64,000 bases of DNA from Allokutzneria sp. A3M-2-11 16 (GCF_024213555.1 NZ_JANAVO010000001.1:1984001-2048000), one strand, 5' to 3'. Positions 1 to 8,819 are shown, numbered from the stretch's first letter. Numbers and translations: made by a program. Notes: generated from the sequence alone by a model not told the origin.

Positions 1-1763
1 AATGGCTGGAGCAGAATCTGTCCGACGCCACGGTCCTTCGCATGGAGAAAAACCTGGGCTTCGGGGCAGGGTGCAACCTCGGCGTGCAGCACGCGCGCAC
101 CGAGCTGGTCTGTTTCCTCAACGCCGACGTCGAGGTGCGCGACGGCTGGCTGGACCCTCTTCTGTCCTTTTTGGACGATCATTCTGAGGTGGGCGCGGTC
201 GCTCCGGTCATGCTCAACTCGGACGGCTCGGTCCAGGAGTCCGGCAGCCTCATCGGCGGCGACGGCTGGTGCCGCGCCTGGGAGGACGCCTCGTTCCCGC
301 GCGAGGTGGACTACGCGTCGGCGGCCTGCCTCATCGTGCGCCGCAAGGCTTTCCACCAGGCAGGCGGCTTCTCCCCGGAATACGAGATCGCGTACTTCGA
401 GGACGTCGACCTCCAGTTGGCGCTGCGTCAGCGCGGGTGGCAGACCTGGGTCATCCCCCAGTCCACAGTGGAGCACGCGCGGCACGGCAGCAGCTCCTCG
501 GAGCGCGCCACCGAGCTGATGCGGCTCAACCACGGGGTTTTCCAGCGCCGTTGGGCCGATGAGCTGGCCAAACGCCCGGCCGTCACCTCGCTGGACGAGT
601 GGCCGCACCGCGCGCTCTGGCTCCGCGACCGCAATGCGCCCTACCGCGTGCTGCTCATCGACGACCGTGTCCCGCAAGCGGACCGTGGTCGCGGGGACCC
701 GCGCACGGCCGCGGTGGTGGACTCGTGGATCGAGGCGCACCCCAACGCCCGCGTCACGTTCTTCGCGGTCTCGGCGGAGCGGCTCGAGGAGTACGCGCCG
801 CGTTGGCAGGCCAAGGGCGTCGAGGTCGTGCACGGCGTCACCGACCTCGAAGCCTGGTCGCGGTCCCGCGCGGGGCTCTACGACGTGATCGTGGCGTTCC
901 GCCCGCACAACTACGCGAACTACGGCGTGCCGATCGCGCGCAGTCAGCCGCAGGCGATCCGCGTCTACGACTCCGAGGCCCTGTTCCACCGCCGCCCCGA
1001 GCAGCACTTCGAGCACTCGGTCGACTCGGCCGAGCGCCGCCACCACGCCATCGAGGCGGCGCGGCTGCGCGAGGAGGAGCAGAGCGCCTTCCGCTGGGCC
1101 GACGTCGCGGTGTGCGTGAGCGAGGAGGAGGCGGAGTGGGCGCGCCGGGTCGCTCCGGAGACGCCCGCGCACGTCGCCTGCTACCCGATCGTCACGCCCG
1201 ACGAGGTGCCCGGGGTCGAGGGGCGCGAAGGGATCGTGTTCTTCGGCGGCTTCGACAACACCCCGCGCACGCCCAACGAGTTCGCGGTGCTGGAGTTGGC
1301 CAACGAGGTGCTGCCGGGCCTGCGCGAGCGGCACCCCGGGCTGACGCTGCGCGTGGTCGGCGCGGACCCCTCGCCGAACGTGCTGGCCCTGCACGGTGGG
1401 CTGAACGAGGTCGTCGGCCGGGTGCCCGATCCGCGGCCGTGGCTCAGCGCCGCGCGGCTGCACGTGGTGCCGATGCGGTTCGGCGCCGGAGTGAAGATCA
1501 AGTTCGTCGACTCGATGTCTGCGGGGCTGCCGTTCGTCACCACGCCGGTGGGGGCGGAGGGCCTGCACCTCGGTGCGTACGCGCGCCATCTGGTTGGCGA
1601 ATCACCCGCGGAAATGGTGGAGCTGTGCGACCGCATGCTCCGCGACGACGCGTTGTGGTCGGATGTGCAGCAGGAAATGCTGCGGATCTGCCGGGAACAC
1701 TTTTCCGCCGACGGATTCCGCCGCAGTATGGCGAAAGTTCTTCTCGATTGCGGAATCGCCTGA
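1..1763 (+). CDS. Two-domain glycosyltransferase (GT2 + GT4-like), 5' end cut by window
   Basis: The reading frame is open back to the window edge: codons from base 3 upstream of the first ATG (42) read as the usual GT2 strand before the NLGFGAGCN motif, so the true start lies outside and 586 residues are visible. The N-terminal ~190 residues form a GT2 domain with the metal-binding NAD in place of DxD and an FEDVD motif. The C-terminal half (from about residue 220) looks like a GT4 Rossmann domain, with FFGGF, a VVGADPSP strand and the late motif FGAGVKIKFVDSMSAGLP followed by TTPVGAEG. Such fusions extend or decorate envelope polysaccharides; the sugar and acceptor cannot be inferred. It converges on the DUF4232 gene across a hairpin. 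Confidence 0.85.
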   Translation, partial: WLEQNLSDATVLRMEKNLGFGAGCNLGVQHARTELVCFLNADVEVRDGWLDPLLSFLDDHSEVGAVAPVMLNSDGSVQESGSLIGGDGWCRAWEDASFPREVDYASAACLIVRRKAFHQAGGFSPEYEIAYFEDVDLQLALRQRGWQTWVIPQSTVEHARHGSSSSERATELMRLNHGVFQRRWADELAKRPAVTSLDEWPHRALWLRDRNAPYRVLLIDDRVPQADRGRGDPRTAAVVDSWIEAHPNARVTFFAVSAERLEEYAPRWQAKGVEVVHGVTDLEAWSRSRAGLYDVIVAFRPHNYANYGVPIARSQPQAIRVYDSEALFHRRPEQHFEHSVDSAERRHHAIEAARLREEEQSAFRWADVAVCVSEEEAEWARRVAPETPAHVACYPIVTPDEVPGVEGREGIVFFGGFDNTPRTPNEFAVLELANEVLPGLRERHPGLTLRVVGADPSPNVLALHGGLNEVVGRVPDPRPWLSAARLHVVPMRFGAGVKIKFVDSMSAGLPFVTTPVGAEGLHLGAYARHLVGESPAEMVELCDRMLRDDALWSDVQQEMLRICREHFSADGFRRSMAKVLLDCGIA

Positions 1764-1764
1764 G

Positions 1765-1797
1765 GCGGCCCCGCCCGCGCGGTGCGGGCGGGACCGC
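1765..1797. terminator. Hairpin between convergent genes
   Basis: Arms 1765-1778 and 1784-1797 are complementary with one mismatch around a 5-nt loop, placed between the stop of the glycosyltransferase and the stop of the convergent secreted-protein gene. There is no T-run, so this is a GC-rich terminator-like hairpin rather than a canonical one. Confidence 0.5.
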
Positions 1798-1809
1798 GAA
1801 CCTCGGAAC

Positions 1810-2307
1810 TCAGCCGGTCGGGCCGATGACCGGCGAGATCGTCGGGGGCTCGGCGAGCCCCGCGGTGTAGGGCAGGCGGATCACGTCGATGTTCTCCGAC
1901 GGCAGCGTGAAGGACACCTCGTCGGTCGGCGTGACCGGCGCGCCGTTCTTCGGGATGTCCAGGATGAGCGTCGCGGTCTCGGTGCCCCTGACCTCGATGT
2001 CCTTCGCCCGGTCGGCGTCCTTGACCTTGGGGGTCACCGGGATCGGCTTCCCGTCCTTGTAGAAGGTCAGCTCGCCGGGAAGGCCCTTGAGGAGGCAGTG
2101 CGCCCCGTCCTTGGCCTCGAACTCGACGACCAGCTGCCGGAAGAGCGGGTCCTGGCCCTGCTGGCCGTCCCCCGTGGTCACGTTCAGCTCGGACGCGGTG
2201 CACGGCGTGACGCCTCCGGCGTGGGCGACACCGGTGGTGGCGACGGCGAGGCCACCGAAAGCGACAGCGGCTGCGGTGATTCCACGGACAACGGTGTTGC
2301 GATTCAT
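1810..2307 (-). CDS. Secreted DUF4232-type protein
   Basis: A 165-residue protein with a classical Sec signal peptide: MNRNTVVRGI basic end, an alanine-rich hydrophobic core, and a likely cut after VAHA. The mature part has the DUF4232 layout: a Cys in PCTASEL near its start, a central strand with VVEFEAKDG and a second Cys in AHCLLKGLPG, which probably form a disulfide, followed by a beta-rich C-terminus. DUF4232 proteins are extracytoplasmic beta-sandwich proteins of unknown function common in actinobacteria. The gene reads leftward alone, and its upstream side holds the degenerate glycosyltransferase tail at 2485-2545. Confidence 0.75.
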   Translation of the reverse strand: MNRNTVVRGITAAAVAFGGLAVATTGVAHAGGVTPCTASELNVTTGDGQQGQDPLFRQLVVEFEAKDGAHCLLKGLPGELTFYKDGKPIPVTPKVKDADRAKDIEVRGTETATLILDIPKNGAPVTPTDEVSFTLPSENIDVIRLPYTAGLAEPPTISPVIGPTG

Positions 2308-2484
2308 GCCGAATCTCTCCTCGTGCTGGCGGCGAATGTCTCCCTCTCGGTTCTACCCGGCATATGCGCTGGTTAGGCTCGCGAAAGCCTATTTGATGAA
2401 TTCTCGAAAACAACCCAACCGCATGCTCACCCCGGGCGTCTGAGTCGCCCTGTTCGCGTATTTCAGGATTCGGGTCAGGCCGAG

Positions 2485-2550
2485 GTGGTAGGCGAACCAC
2501 CTGCGGAAATGGTAGATGTATGCGTCCGCATGCTCCGTGTGGACGGAGTC
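2485..2550 (+). pseudogene. Fossil of a glycosyltransferase C-terminus
   Basis: Codons from 2485 encode a segment beginning VGEPPAEMVDVCVRMLR, matching VGESPAEMVELCDRMLR at the end of the glycosyltransferase ending at 1763. Over 54 aligned bases (2485-2538 against 1590-1643) 44 are identical, with most changes at third positions or conservative. Similarity is not apparent beyond about 2550. This is best read as the leftover tail of a duplicated or recombined second glycosyltransferase gene, not as a functional small gene. Confidence 0.6.
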
Positions 2551-2572
2551 GTCCTGGAAGGTAACTCCGCGA

Positions 2573-3610
2573 ATGGCCACCATCCGCCGTCGAGCCGCCT
2601 TCGGGCTCGCCGCTGCCGCCATGCTCGGCCCCACCGTCGCTTCGGCCTCGGCCGAACCGGCCGAACCCGTTGAGGCGCCCGAGGACGTGACTCCGCCGAC
2701 CGCGATCCGGGCCCGCGCCAGGATCGCCTCGGTCTACCGCAGGGAGACGCGCCGGGCGCGCGGCACCTGGTCGGCGTTCGTCAGCATCGTCGACCCGGAC
2801 GGCCGGGTGATCTCCGCCGTCGAGGACAACCCGGACGCCGTCGTCGAGGCGCAGAGCGTCAACAAGATCGCCGTCGCGGTGGCCGTGCTGGACAAGGTCG
2901 ACCGCGGGCTGATCAAGCTGGACCAGAAGGTCACGCTCACGCCGGAGATCATCATCAAGGACGGCGACGGGATCTTCCGGCTGCACAAGGTCTACGGCGA
3001 CCAGATCACCGTCGGCGCGGTCCTCAGCGCGCTGCTGCTGGTCTCCGACGACACCGCGGTCCGGCTGTGCGGGCTGGTCTGCCTGGCCCTGGAGCTCAAC
3101 GAGATCCTGCGCGCCAAGGGTTTCGTGCACACCCAGGTCACCCCGGTGGCCAACCCGAACCGGTTCTTCCTCGGCAAGACCACCGCGCGGGAGACGCACT
3201 CGCTGCTGGACCAGCTCGTCGCCGGGAAGCTCGTGTCGGCGTCCTCCACCACGTTCATCCTGGACGTGCTGCGGTCCAAGGACGGCTACATCGACGGCAT
3301 CCGCAGGAACATGTCCACCGCCGAGCGCGAGAGCATCGCCACCAAGGCCGGTTGGTACAACTCCGACCGGCACGAGGCGGGCGTGATCTTCGACAGCGCC
3401 GCCAAGCCGATGCTGACCTACGCGGTGTTCGCGGGCGGCGCGTTCACCGGCGACGCGGCGACCAACGACGCGAACTTCGGCGGCACGCACCCGGCGCTCG
3501 AAGCCCGCGCCCGCCTGGGCCGCGCCATGCTCGACGCGGTCTCCAAGCTGCACAGCGGTTCCGCGCGCAGCTACCGCATGCGTGCCTACCGCCCGGTCAA
3601 CGGCGGCTGA
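2573..3610 (+). CDS. Secreted class A beta-lactamase-like serine hydrolase
   Basis: The 345-residue reading from ATG 2573 opens with a signal peptide (MATIRRRAAFGLAAAAMLG, cut near ASA), which favours this start over an upstream in-frame ATG at 2516. The three signatures of penicillin-interacting serine hydrolases are present in order: SxxK as SVNK (Ser95, Lys98), SxD/N as SDD (158-160), and the KTG-like triad as KAG (258-260). It resembles the beta-lactamase2 family of secreted hydrolases that act on cell-wall peptides or antibiotics. The altered second and third motifs leave real beta-lactamase activity uncertain. It converges on the envelope operon across an unusual inverted repeat. Confidence 0.75.
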   Translation: MATIRRRAAFGLAAAAMLGPTVASASAEPAEPVEAPEDVTPPTAIRARARIASVYRRETRRARGTWSAFVSIVDPDGRVISAVEDNPDAVVEAQSVNKIAVAVAVLDKVDRGLIKLDQKVTLTPEIIIKDGDGIFRLHKVYGDQITVGAVLSALLLVSDDTAVRLCGLVCLALELNEILRAKGFVHTQVTPVANPNRFFLGKTTARETHSLLDQLVAGKLVSASSTTFILDVLRSKDGYIDGIRRNMSTAERESIATKAGWYNSDRHEAGVIFDSAAKPMLTYAVFAGGAFTGDAATNDANFGGTHPALEARARLGRAMLDAVSKLHSGSARSYRMRAYRPVNGG

Positions 3611-3617
3611 TCACTCC

Positions 3618-3750
3618 ACTCCCAGCGTGGGTTGGGCAGTCTTCAAGTCCCGCGCACCTACCTCCCAGCGGTCTTTAACTGCGGCACACCTTCGGAGGGT
3701 GCGCTGTAGTTAAAGACCGCTGGGGGTGGGGTTGGGGGTACTTGAAGACC
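3618..3750. repeat. Nested intergenic inverted repeat, copy 1
   Basis: An outer pair GTCTTCAAGT (3639-3648) / ACTTGAAGAC (3740-3749) encloses a long inner stem, 3664-3690 with 3698-3724 (27-nt arms, 3 mismatches, 7-nt loop) carrying CGGTCTTTAAC / GTTAAAGACCG. It starts with ACTCCCAGC. The same architecture, with 25 identical bases beginning GTTAAAGACCGCTGGGG, recurs at 39912-40053. It lies between the stops of two convergent genes, so it may act as a two-way terminator or be a dispersed palindromic element. Confidence 0.8.
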
Positions 3751-3761
3751 GGTCAACCGCC

Positions 3762-6700
3762 TCAGCCAGGGGGATCACTCCAGCGGGGGGTCGGGGCGCG
3801 GGGGGGGGGGGGGGGCAGGTCGAGGCGGCGCGTGGTCTCGGCGCGGTGGCGGAGCGCGGCGGCCAGGAACAGGTTCTCCGCGCCCGCGGTCACCGCACGG
3901 GTGGACTCCGGCAGCCGGGTCAGCTCGAACAGCGGCTTCACCCTGCGGTCGGCCATCGCCAGGTCCAGCAGGCGTGCCCGCACCTCACCGGTGATCCGGC
4001 CGGAGTCGCGCAGCAGCAACACCGTCGCGAACTGCGCGAGCCGGGTCAGCTCGTACTCGGCGACCGCGTCCAGCCGCGCGCGCTGCTCGTCGGTGAGCGG
4101 ATCGCCCAGTCCCACGGCGGACATCGCCAGCTTCGACAACGGCGGCAGGCCCTCGTCGAGATCGTCCTCGCGGTGGCCGGTGATCGCGTCGCCGTGCTGG
4201 CGGTAGGAGTACAGCGGCCGGTCCACGAACGCGATCCGCCCGGTGCCGAGCGCCATCACGGCCATCCAGTGGTCGTGGAACACCGAGATCGTCCCCGGCG
4301 GGAACGGCAGCACCTGCTCCCGCACGAAGTCCCCGCGCGCCAGGCACGCGCCCCCGGTCACCGTGTTCAGCTGGGTGAGCGCGAGCAGGTCCTCGCACTG
4401 GTTGCGCCTGCGGTGCCAGAACGAGTCCGCGAGGTGCCTGCCGTCCTGGTCGACCAGGCGCATGTCGGAGTACGCGAGCCGCACCTGCGGATCGGCCAGC
4501 TCGGCGAGCAGGGTGGCGATCTTGTCGCGGTCCCACACGTCGTCCTGGTCGCTCAGCGCCACCGCGTCCGCGTCGGCGGGCACGAGCCGCAGCGCCCGCT
4601 CGAAGTTGCGGTAGAAGCCGACGTTGTCCTCGTTCTCCACGAACACGAAGCGCTTGTCGCCGCCGACCAGCTGGCGGATGAGCTTGCGGGCGGGTTCCGG
4701 AGAGGCGTCGTCGCACAGCACGCACACCCAGTTCTTGTGCGTCTGCGCGCGGATCGACTCGAGCTGCTGCTCCAGGTACTCCCGGCTGGGCGCGTAGGTC
4801 GCCATGCAGATCGCGACCTTCGGGCCGGAGCCCGGCCACGTCACGCCCAGCGGCTTCGCACCGGTGCCGGGCAGCACGGTGAACTCGGGCAGCTGGCGCT
4901 CCAGGATCGTGCCGTCGACCAGTTCCACCCGGAGCGCGAGGTCGACGCGCTGCTCCGCCGCGACCGCGCGGACCGGGACGCGCACCCGCATGCCACTGCC
5001 GTCCGGTACGCGCAAACCCAAGGGGGACAAGGCGGCCACCACGTCGGGGCGCGGGTAGCCGAGGCTCACCGGGTGCTCGCGGCCCTGCGAGATCATCCAC
5101 GCGGCGCGCAGCGGCAGGTCGGCGTGGAACACCCAGCCGGTGAACTCCACGACCTGGCCGAGGCCGACGTGCACGGGCTTGTCGGGTAGTTCCACGTGGA
5201 ACCGGAGCGCTCCCTCGCGGGCCGCGCCGGAGCGGTGCCTCGCGACCGCGCCGACCACCGCGGCCAGGCCGGGAGCGTGCTTGGCGACCTTGCGGAGCAC
5301 CGCGTCCGGCTCCTCGCCCGCCCGGCCCAGCACGAGGTCGCGGGCGCCGCGCAGGGCTCGCGCGGTCGGCCAGAACCGCCGGTGCCCGAGCTTGACCAGC
5401 CTCGAAGCCTCAAGGCGGTCCAGCCGGGCGCGCGTCCGGTTGAGCCGCGCGGCCATACCGTCGAGCTCCGCCCGCAGCACGGCCTCCGCCTGGCGCGCCT
5501 GCTGCGCCTCGGCCCGCGCGCGGGTCTCCTGCTGCGCGGAGGCGGCCAGCTCGCGCATGGCCATCCCCATCCGGCGGTCGAGCTTGACGACCTCGGCCTT
5601 CGCGACTTCGAGGCCGTGCCGCAGCTGCTCGACCTCCTCGGTCCGCACCGCGAGGTCCTCCTGGGCGCGCTGCGCCTCGACGCGGGTGTTGTGCAGCAGC
5701 TGCTCGAACTCGCCGCGCTCCGCCTCGATCGCGGCCAGGTGCGCGCCGATCTGGTTCTCCAGCCAGGCGGCCCGCTCGCGCAGCGCGGTGAGCCCGCCGA
5801 GCGCGTCCCAGAGCGGCGGCAGCACCAGGGCCTCGGCCTCGCTGCGGATCGCGTCCGCGGTGGCGGAAGCGGCCTTGCCGGTCACCAGCTCCTGGAAGCC
5901 CGACTCCGCCTCGACCAGCTCGTCCCAGCGGCTCTCCGCCGCCGCGCGCAGCCCGATCGGCTCGCAGAGCCGCAACAACAGGCCGCGCAGCGTGATCGCG
6001 TCCTGCCAGGGGTGCGCGGCGCGGCTGGTGACCACCTCGCGGCAGAACTCCAGCAGCGCGCGCAGCTCCGCCAGCTCGGCGTCGACACCGGAACCCGCCA
6101 GCCACTCGCGGTCCACCCGCACGGTCGAACCGTCCGGCAGCACCACGACGTTGCCCGGGTGGATGTCCAGGTGGTCGGGCGGCAGCACCGGAACACCGGG
6201 TCGCCCGGGGAGGAACGGGTGCAGCAGGTCGTCCTCGGCCAGCGGACGCGCGCCCGCGTGGCAGACCTCGCGCCACAACCGCAGGAGCCGCTCAAGTTCT
6301 TGCCGGTCACCGGCGTGCAGCGCGTCCAGCAGGTGCGCGTCCAACGGGCGCCCGGGAACCAGCGGCTCCTCGGCCACGACCTGGTGGCGGAGCCAGCCGT
6401 CAGCCGCTTCCCTCGCGCCACCAAGGGTTTCCAGCCGGAACTGCGGGGAGAGCACTCGCGAACGCCGGAAGGCCGTGCGCCGCGAGTTGTTGACCATCCA
6501 GCCGATCTGGTCCTGCGTGTGCGCGCGGATCGCGTCCCCCGACCGCGCGGCGACGATCAGGAAACACGGCGCGGTGCTCAGACCGAGCCCCTCACCGACG
6601 AGAACCCGTTGCAGCGCACGGCCGGAGACCACCGCGTCGTTGCCACCGAACGCCCCATGGAGGGGATCGCGCACGAGCTTGTCGATCAGCTCCGGCGCGT

Positions 6701-7439
6701 CCGGGCGGTTGAAGATCCGGCCGTCCAGCACGACCTTGGGAAGCTTGTAGTCGGGGTAGGGGACCAGCCAGCGCTGAGCGCTCAAGCCGTGTTCGGCGAG
6801 CATCTCGGCCAGCTTCTTGGCGCCCCACGTGCGCGGGCTGCGCCGGGGACTGGGGTAGTCCGCCAGACCCACCCACGGGGTGCTGTGGTGGTCCTCGTGC
6901 CGCCCGGCGAGGTAGCCCAGCCCCAGCTGGTTCTCGATCGCCAGCACCAGCACGCCGTCGTCGGCGAGCGCGCCGACCGCGCTGCGCAGGGTGTTCGCCG
7001 GGCCGTCCGGATCGCCCGCGGTGTGTTCGAGCAGCCCGCACAGCAGCACCAGGTCGAACGGGTCGCGCCCGGCGAGGCCCTGCTCGACCCGGCCGGTGAC
7101 GATCTCCACGTTGGCCAGGTCGCGGCAGCGCACCCGCGCCGCCTCGGCCCGGCTCGGCACGCCCTCGACGCCGAGCACGTCCGCCCCGGCCTCCGCCAGC
7201 CCCCTGGCCAGCACACCGCTGCCGCACCCGAGGTCCGCCGCGCGCATGCCCTCGCGCAGCCGCAACGGGGCCAGCAACCCCTGGCGCTGCGGGGAGAAGT
7301 GGTAGCTCAGCTCCCACCCGACGGCCTGCGCGGCCAGTTCGTCGGAGCCGGAGGAGACGTCCTTGGCGGCGCGCAACGCCGACAGCACCGAGTCCTCGGC
7401 GCCGTCGGCGTAGCGAACCTCGTCGTCGCGCTCCGCCAT
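3762..7439 (-). CDS. Methyltransferase-coiled coil-GT2 glycosyltransferase fusion
   Basis: A 1225-residue multidomain protein. The N-terminus has a SAM-dependent methyltransferase with motif I AADLGCGSGVLARGLAEAG (about residues 69-87). A heptad-rich coiled coil follows around residues 560-690, then a beta-rich linker, and a GT2 domain from about residue 850 (VAICMATYAPSREYLEQQLE, later LSDQDDVWDRDKI). This combination is typical of large polysaccharide-assembly enzymes that cap or chain-terminate glycans. The start ATG overlaps the upstream stop as TAATG, indicating translational coupling. The last residues come from a run of 16 G on the plus strand (3800-3815), giving PPPPP near the C-terminus, a slippage-prone site. 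Confidence 0.85.
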   Translation of the reverse strand: MAERDDEVRYADGAEDSVLSALRAAKDVSSGSDELAAQAVGWELSYHFSPQRQGLLAPLRLREGMRAADLGCGSGVLARGLAEAGADVLGVEGVPSRAEAARVRCRDLANVEIVTGRVEQGLAGRDPFDLVLLCGLLEHTAGDPDGPANTLRSAVGALADDGVLVLAIENQLGLGYLAGRHEDHHSTPWVGLADYPSPRRSPRTWGAKKLAEMLAEHGLSAQRWLVPYPDYKLPKVVLDGRIFNRPDAPELIDKLVRDPLHGAFGGNDAVVSGRALQRVLVGEGLGLSTAPCFLIVAARSGDAIRAHTQDQIGWMVNNSRRTAFRRSRVLSPQFRLETLGGAREAADGWLRHQVVAEEPLVPGRPLDAHLLDALHAGDRQELERLLRLWREVCHAGARPLAEDDLLHPFLPGRPGVPVLPPDHLDIHPGNVVVLPDGSTVRVDREWLAGSGVDAELAELRALLEFCREVVTSRAAHPWQDAITLRGLLLRLCEPIGLRAAAESRWDELVEAESGFQELVTGKAASATADAIRSEAEALVLPPLWDALGGLTALRERAAWLENQIGAHLAAIEAERGEFEQLLHNTRVEAQRAQEDLAVRTEEVEQLRHGLEVAKAEVVKLDRRMGMAMRELAASAQQETRARAEAQQARQAEAVLRAELDGMAARLNRTRARLDRLEASRLVKLGHRRFWPTARALRGARDLVLGRAGEEPDAVLRKVAKHAPGLAAVVGAVARHRSGAAREGALRFHVELPDKPVHVGLGQVVEFTGWVFHADLPLRAAWMISQGREHPVSLGYPRPDVVAALSPLGLRVPDGSGMRVRVPVRAVAAEQRVDLALRVELVDGTILERQLPEFTVLPGTGAKPLGVTWPGSGPKVAICMATYAPSREYLEQQLESIRAQTHKNWVCVLCDDASPEPARKLIRQLVGGDKRFVFVENEDNVGFYRNFERALRLVPADADAVALSDQDDVWDRDKIATLLAELADPQVRLAYSDMRLVDQDGRHLADSFWHRRRNQCEDLLALTQLNTVTGGACLARGDFVREQVLPFPPGTISVFHDHWMAVMALGTGRIAFVDRPLYSYRQHGDAITGHREDDLDEGLPPLSKLAMSAVGLGDPLTDEQRARLDAVAEYELTRLAQFATVLLLRDSGRITGEVRARLLDLAMADRRVKPLFELTRLPESTRAVTAGAENLFLAAALRHRAETTRRLDLPPPPPRAPTPRWSDPPG
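3800..3815. repeat. 16-base poly-G tract (poly-C in the coding strand)
   Basis: Sixteen consecutive G on the plus strand lie inside the last dozen codons of the methyltransferase-glycosyltransferase gene. A one-base length change would replace only the extreme C-terminus (other-frame stops occur within a few codons of the tract). It may be a mutation hot spot or an assembly error. Confidence 0.9.
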
Positions 7440-8749
7440 TACGCCGGCGGGTACTGCTTGAGCTGGCGCTCCATCAGCGCCTTGAACGCGGTCTCCGCGG
7501 CCGGGCCGTCCGGGCCGAACGCCTCGACGCGGACGACCGAGGTGGCGGTCTTGTAGTGCGCGCGGTAGGTGGCCCCGCCACTCGCGTCGGTCTTGACCCG
7601 CGCCTTGACCGACTCCGGGGTGCCCGCGCCGGTGTAGGGCTGGAACCCGGCGTTCGCGTACATCTTGTCGATCTCGTCGAAGACCTTCTGGAGCGCGTCA
7701 CCGGACGCCTTGAACTCCCAGAGGCCGAGCTTCACGTTCTTGTCCTCGGTGCCGTAGCCCAGCACCTCGGTCGCGCCCGCCTCCTTGAGGACCTTGACCT
7801 CGTCGGGGGTCGGCACGTTCGCGGCCACGGCGGAGTCGATCCCGTGCGCCATGTTCGCCCGCAGCGTGCCGTCGAGGTCGACGAACTGGCCGCCCTTCGG
7901 CTTCGGCTTGGGCGGGGGAGTCGTCGTGGTCGGCGCGGGCGGGGGTGCGGAGGACGACGCGACGGGCGGGGTCTCGCCGCCGTTGTTGCTGGTGAAGTAC
8001 CAGATCGCGAGGCCACCACCGACCAGCAGCAGCACCACGGCCACGATCGCCACGATCTTGCCGACCTTGGAGCCGCTGTTGCTCTCGAAGACCTCGGGGC
8101 CCTGCCGCGGCCAGGCCGAGGTGGAGCCGAAGTCCGGCGGCAGGTCGTTGCTCGCCCACGGCGGGGTGGAGCCGTGCGGCTGCTGCTGCGGGTAGGGCTG
8201 GTGCTGCGGGTGAGCGGGCCACGGGCTGCCCATCTGCTGCTGCTGTTGCCCGGGGAAGGGCTGCTGCTGCGGCTGGTAGAGCGGCTGACCGGCGCCGGGA
8301 ACGACCTGGGTCCGGTCCGCGTCGCCCGCGTTGTGCTGGGTGGACACCACCTGAGTGCGGTCGGCGTTGTCCCCGACCGGCGACACGACCTGGGTGGCGT
8401 CGCTGCTCGGGGCCACGACCTGGGTCGCGTCCGCGGGCGGCTCCTCGGCCTTGGGGGCCTCCTCCGCCGCCGGAGCCTCTTCGGCCTTGGGCTCCGCGGC
8501 GGGTTCATCCTTGACCGGCTGGATGATCTGCGTCGTCTCGGTCTCCGCCGGAGCGGAGTTCTCCCACCGGAACGGGGGAGGGAACGGGCCGTCGCCGCTG
8601 CTCGGCTCCGGCTGCTTCGGCGTCGGACCCGCCGCAGATGCCTGGGCGAGCAGGTGGTCCCGGCGCTGGCGGTACTGGTCGGCCGAGATGTTGCCGGCCG
8701 CCAGTTCGGCGTCAAGGCTGCGCAGCTCTTCCTGCCAGCTCACAGGCAC
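7439..8749 (-). CDS. Membrane protein with SHOCT-like N-terminus and repeated TQVV motifs
   Basis: 436 residues. Residues ~6-36 (QEELRSLDAELAAGNISADQ and on) resemble the SHOCT short helical module. A long acidic, Pro/Gln-rich cytoplasmic segment follows, with five threonine motifs: TTQII, two DATQVV and two DRTQVV. One transmembrane helix (IVAIVAVVLLLVGGGLAIWY, ~230-250) precedes a TTTT/PPP linker and an external globular domain of ~160 residues. Repeated acidic-T-Q-V-V sites look like Ser/Thr-kinase targets read by FHA domains, which is inference. It is the fifth gene of the leftward envelope operon and is coupled to the next gene by TAATG. A FliL-like automatic label would not be supported by motifs here. 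Confidence 0.6.
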   Translation of the reverse strand: MPVSWQEELRSLDAELAAGNISADQYRQRRDHLLAQASAAGPTPKQPEPSSGDGPFPPPFRWENSAPAETETTQIIQPVKDEPAAEPKAEEAPAAEEAPKAEEPPADATQVVAPSSDATQVVSPVGDNADRTQVVSTQHNAGDADRTQVVPGAGQPLYQPQQQPFPGQQQQQMGSPWPAHPQHQPYPQQQPHGSTPPWASNDLPPDFGSTSAWPRQGPEVFESNSGSKVGKIVAIVAVVLLLVGGGLAIWYFTSNNGGETPPVASSSAPPPAPTTTTPPPKPKPKGGQFVDLDGTLRANMAHGIDSAVAANVPTPDEVKVLKEAGATEVLGYGTEDKNVKLGLWEFKASGDALQKVFDEIDKMYANAGFQPYTGAGTPESVKARVKTDASGGATYRAHYKTATSVVRVEAFGPDGPAAETAFKALMERQLKQYPPA

Positions 8750-8819
8750 CCCCTAGTGGTGTCGTCCCTAAGTTGGGCTAATTCTGCCGAAAGGGGACTG
8801 GATCCCTCATCCGGCTCCG

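Noticed and set aside
2485-2673. Short open frame starting with the glycosyltransferase-like tail
   Set aside because: Only the first ~18 codons match; it then runs into the next gene's leader, so it is treated as a fossil, not a gene.
5196-7556. 786-residue frame opposite the methyltransferase-glycosyltransferase
   Set aside because: Low-complexity Gln/Arg/Ala shadow of a large gene with clear motifs.
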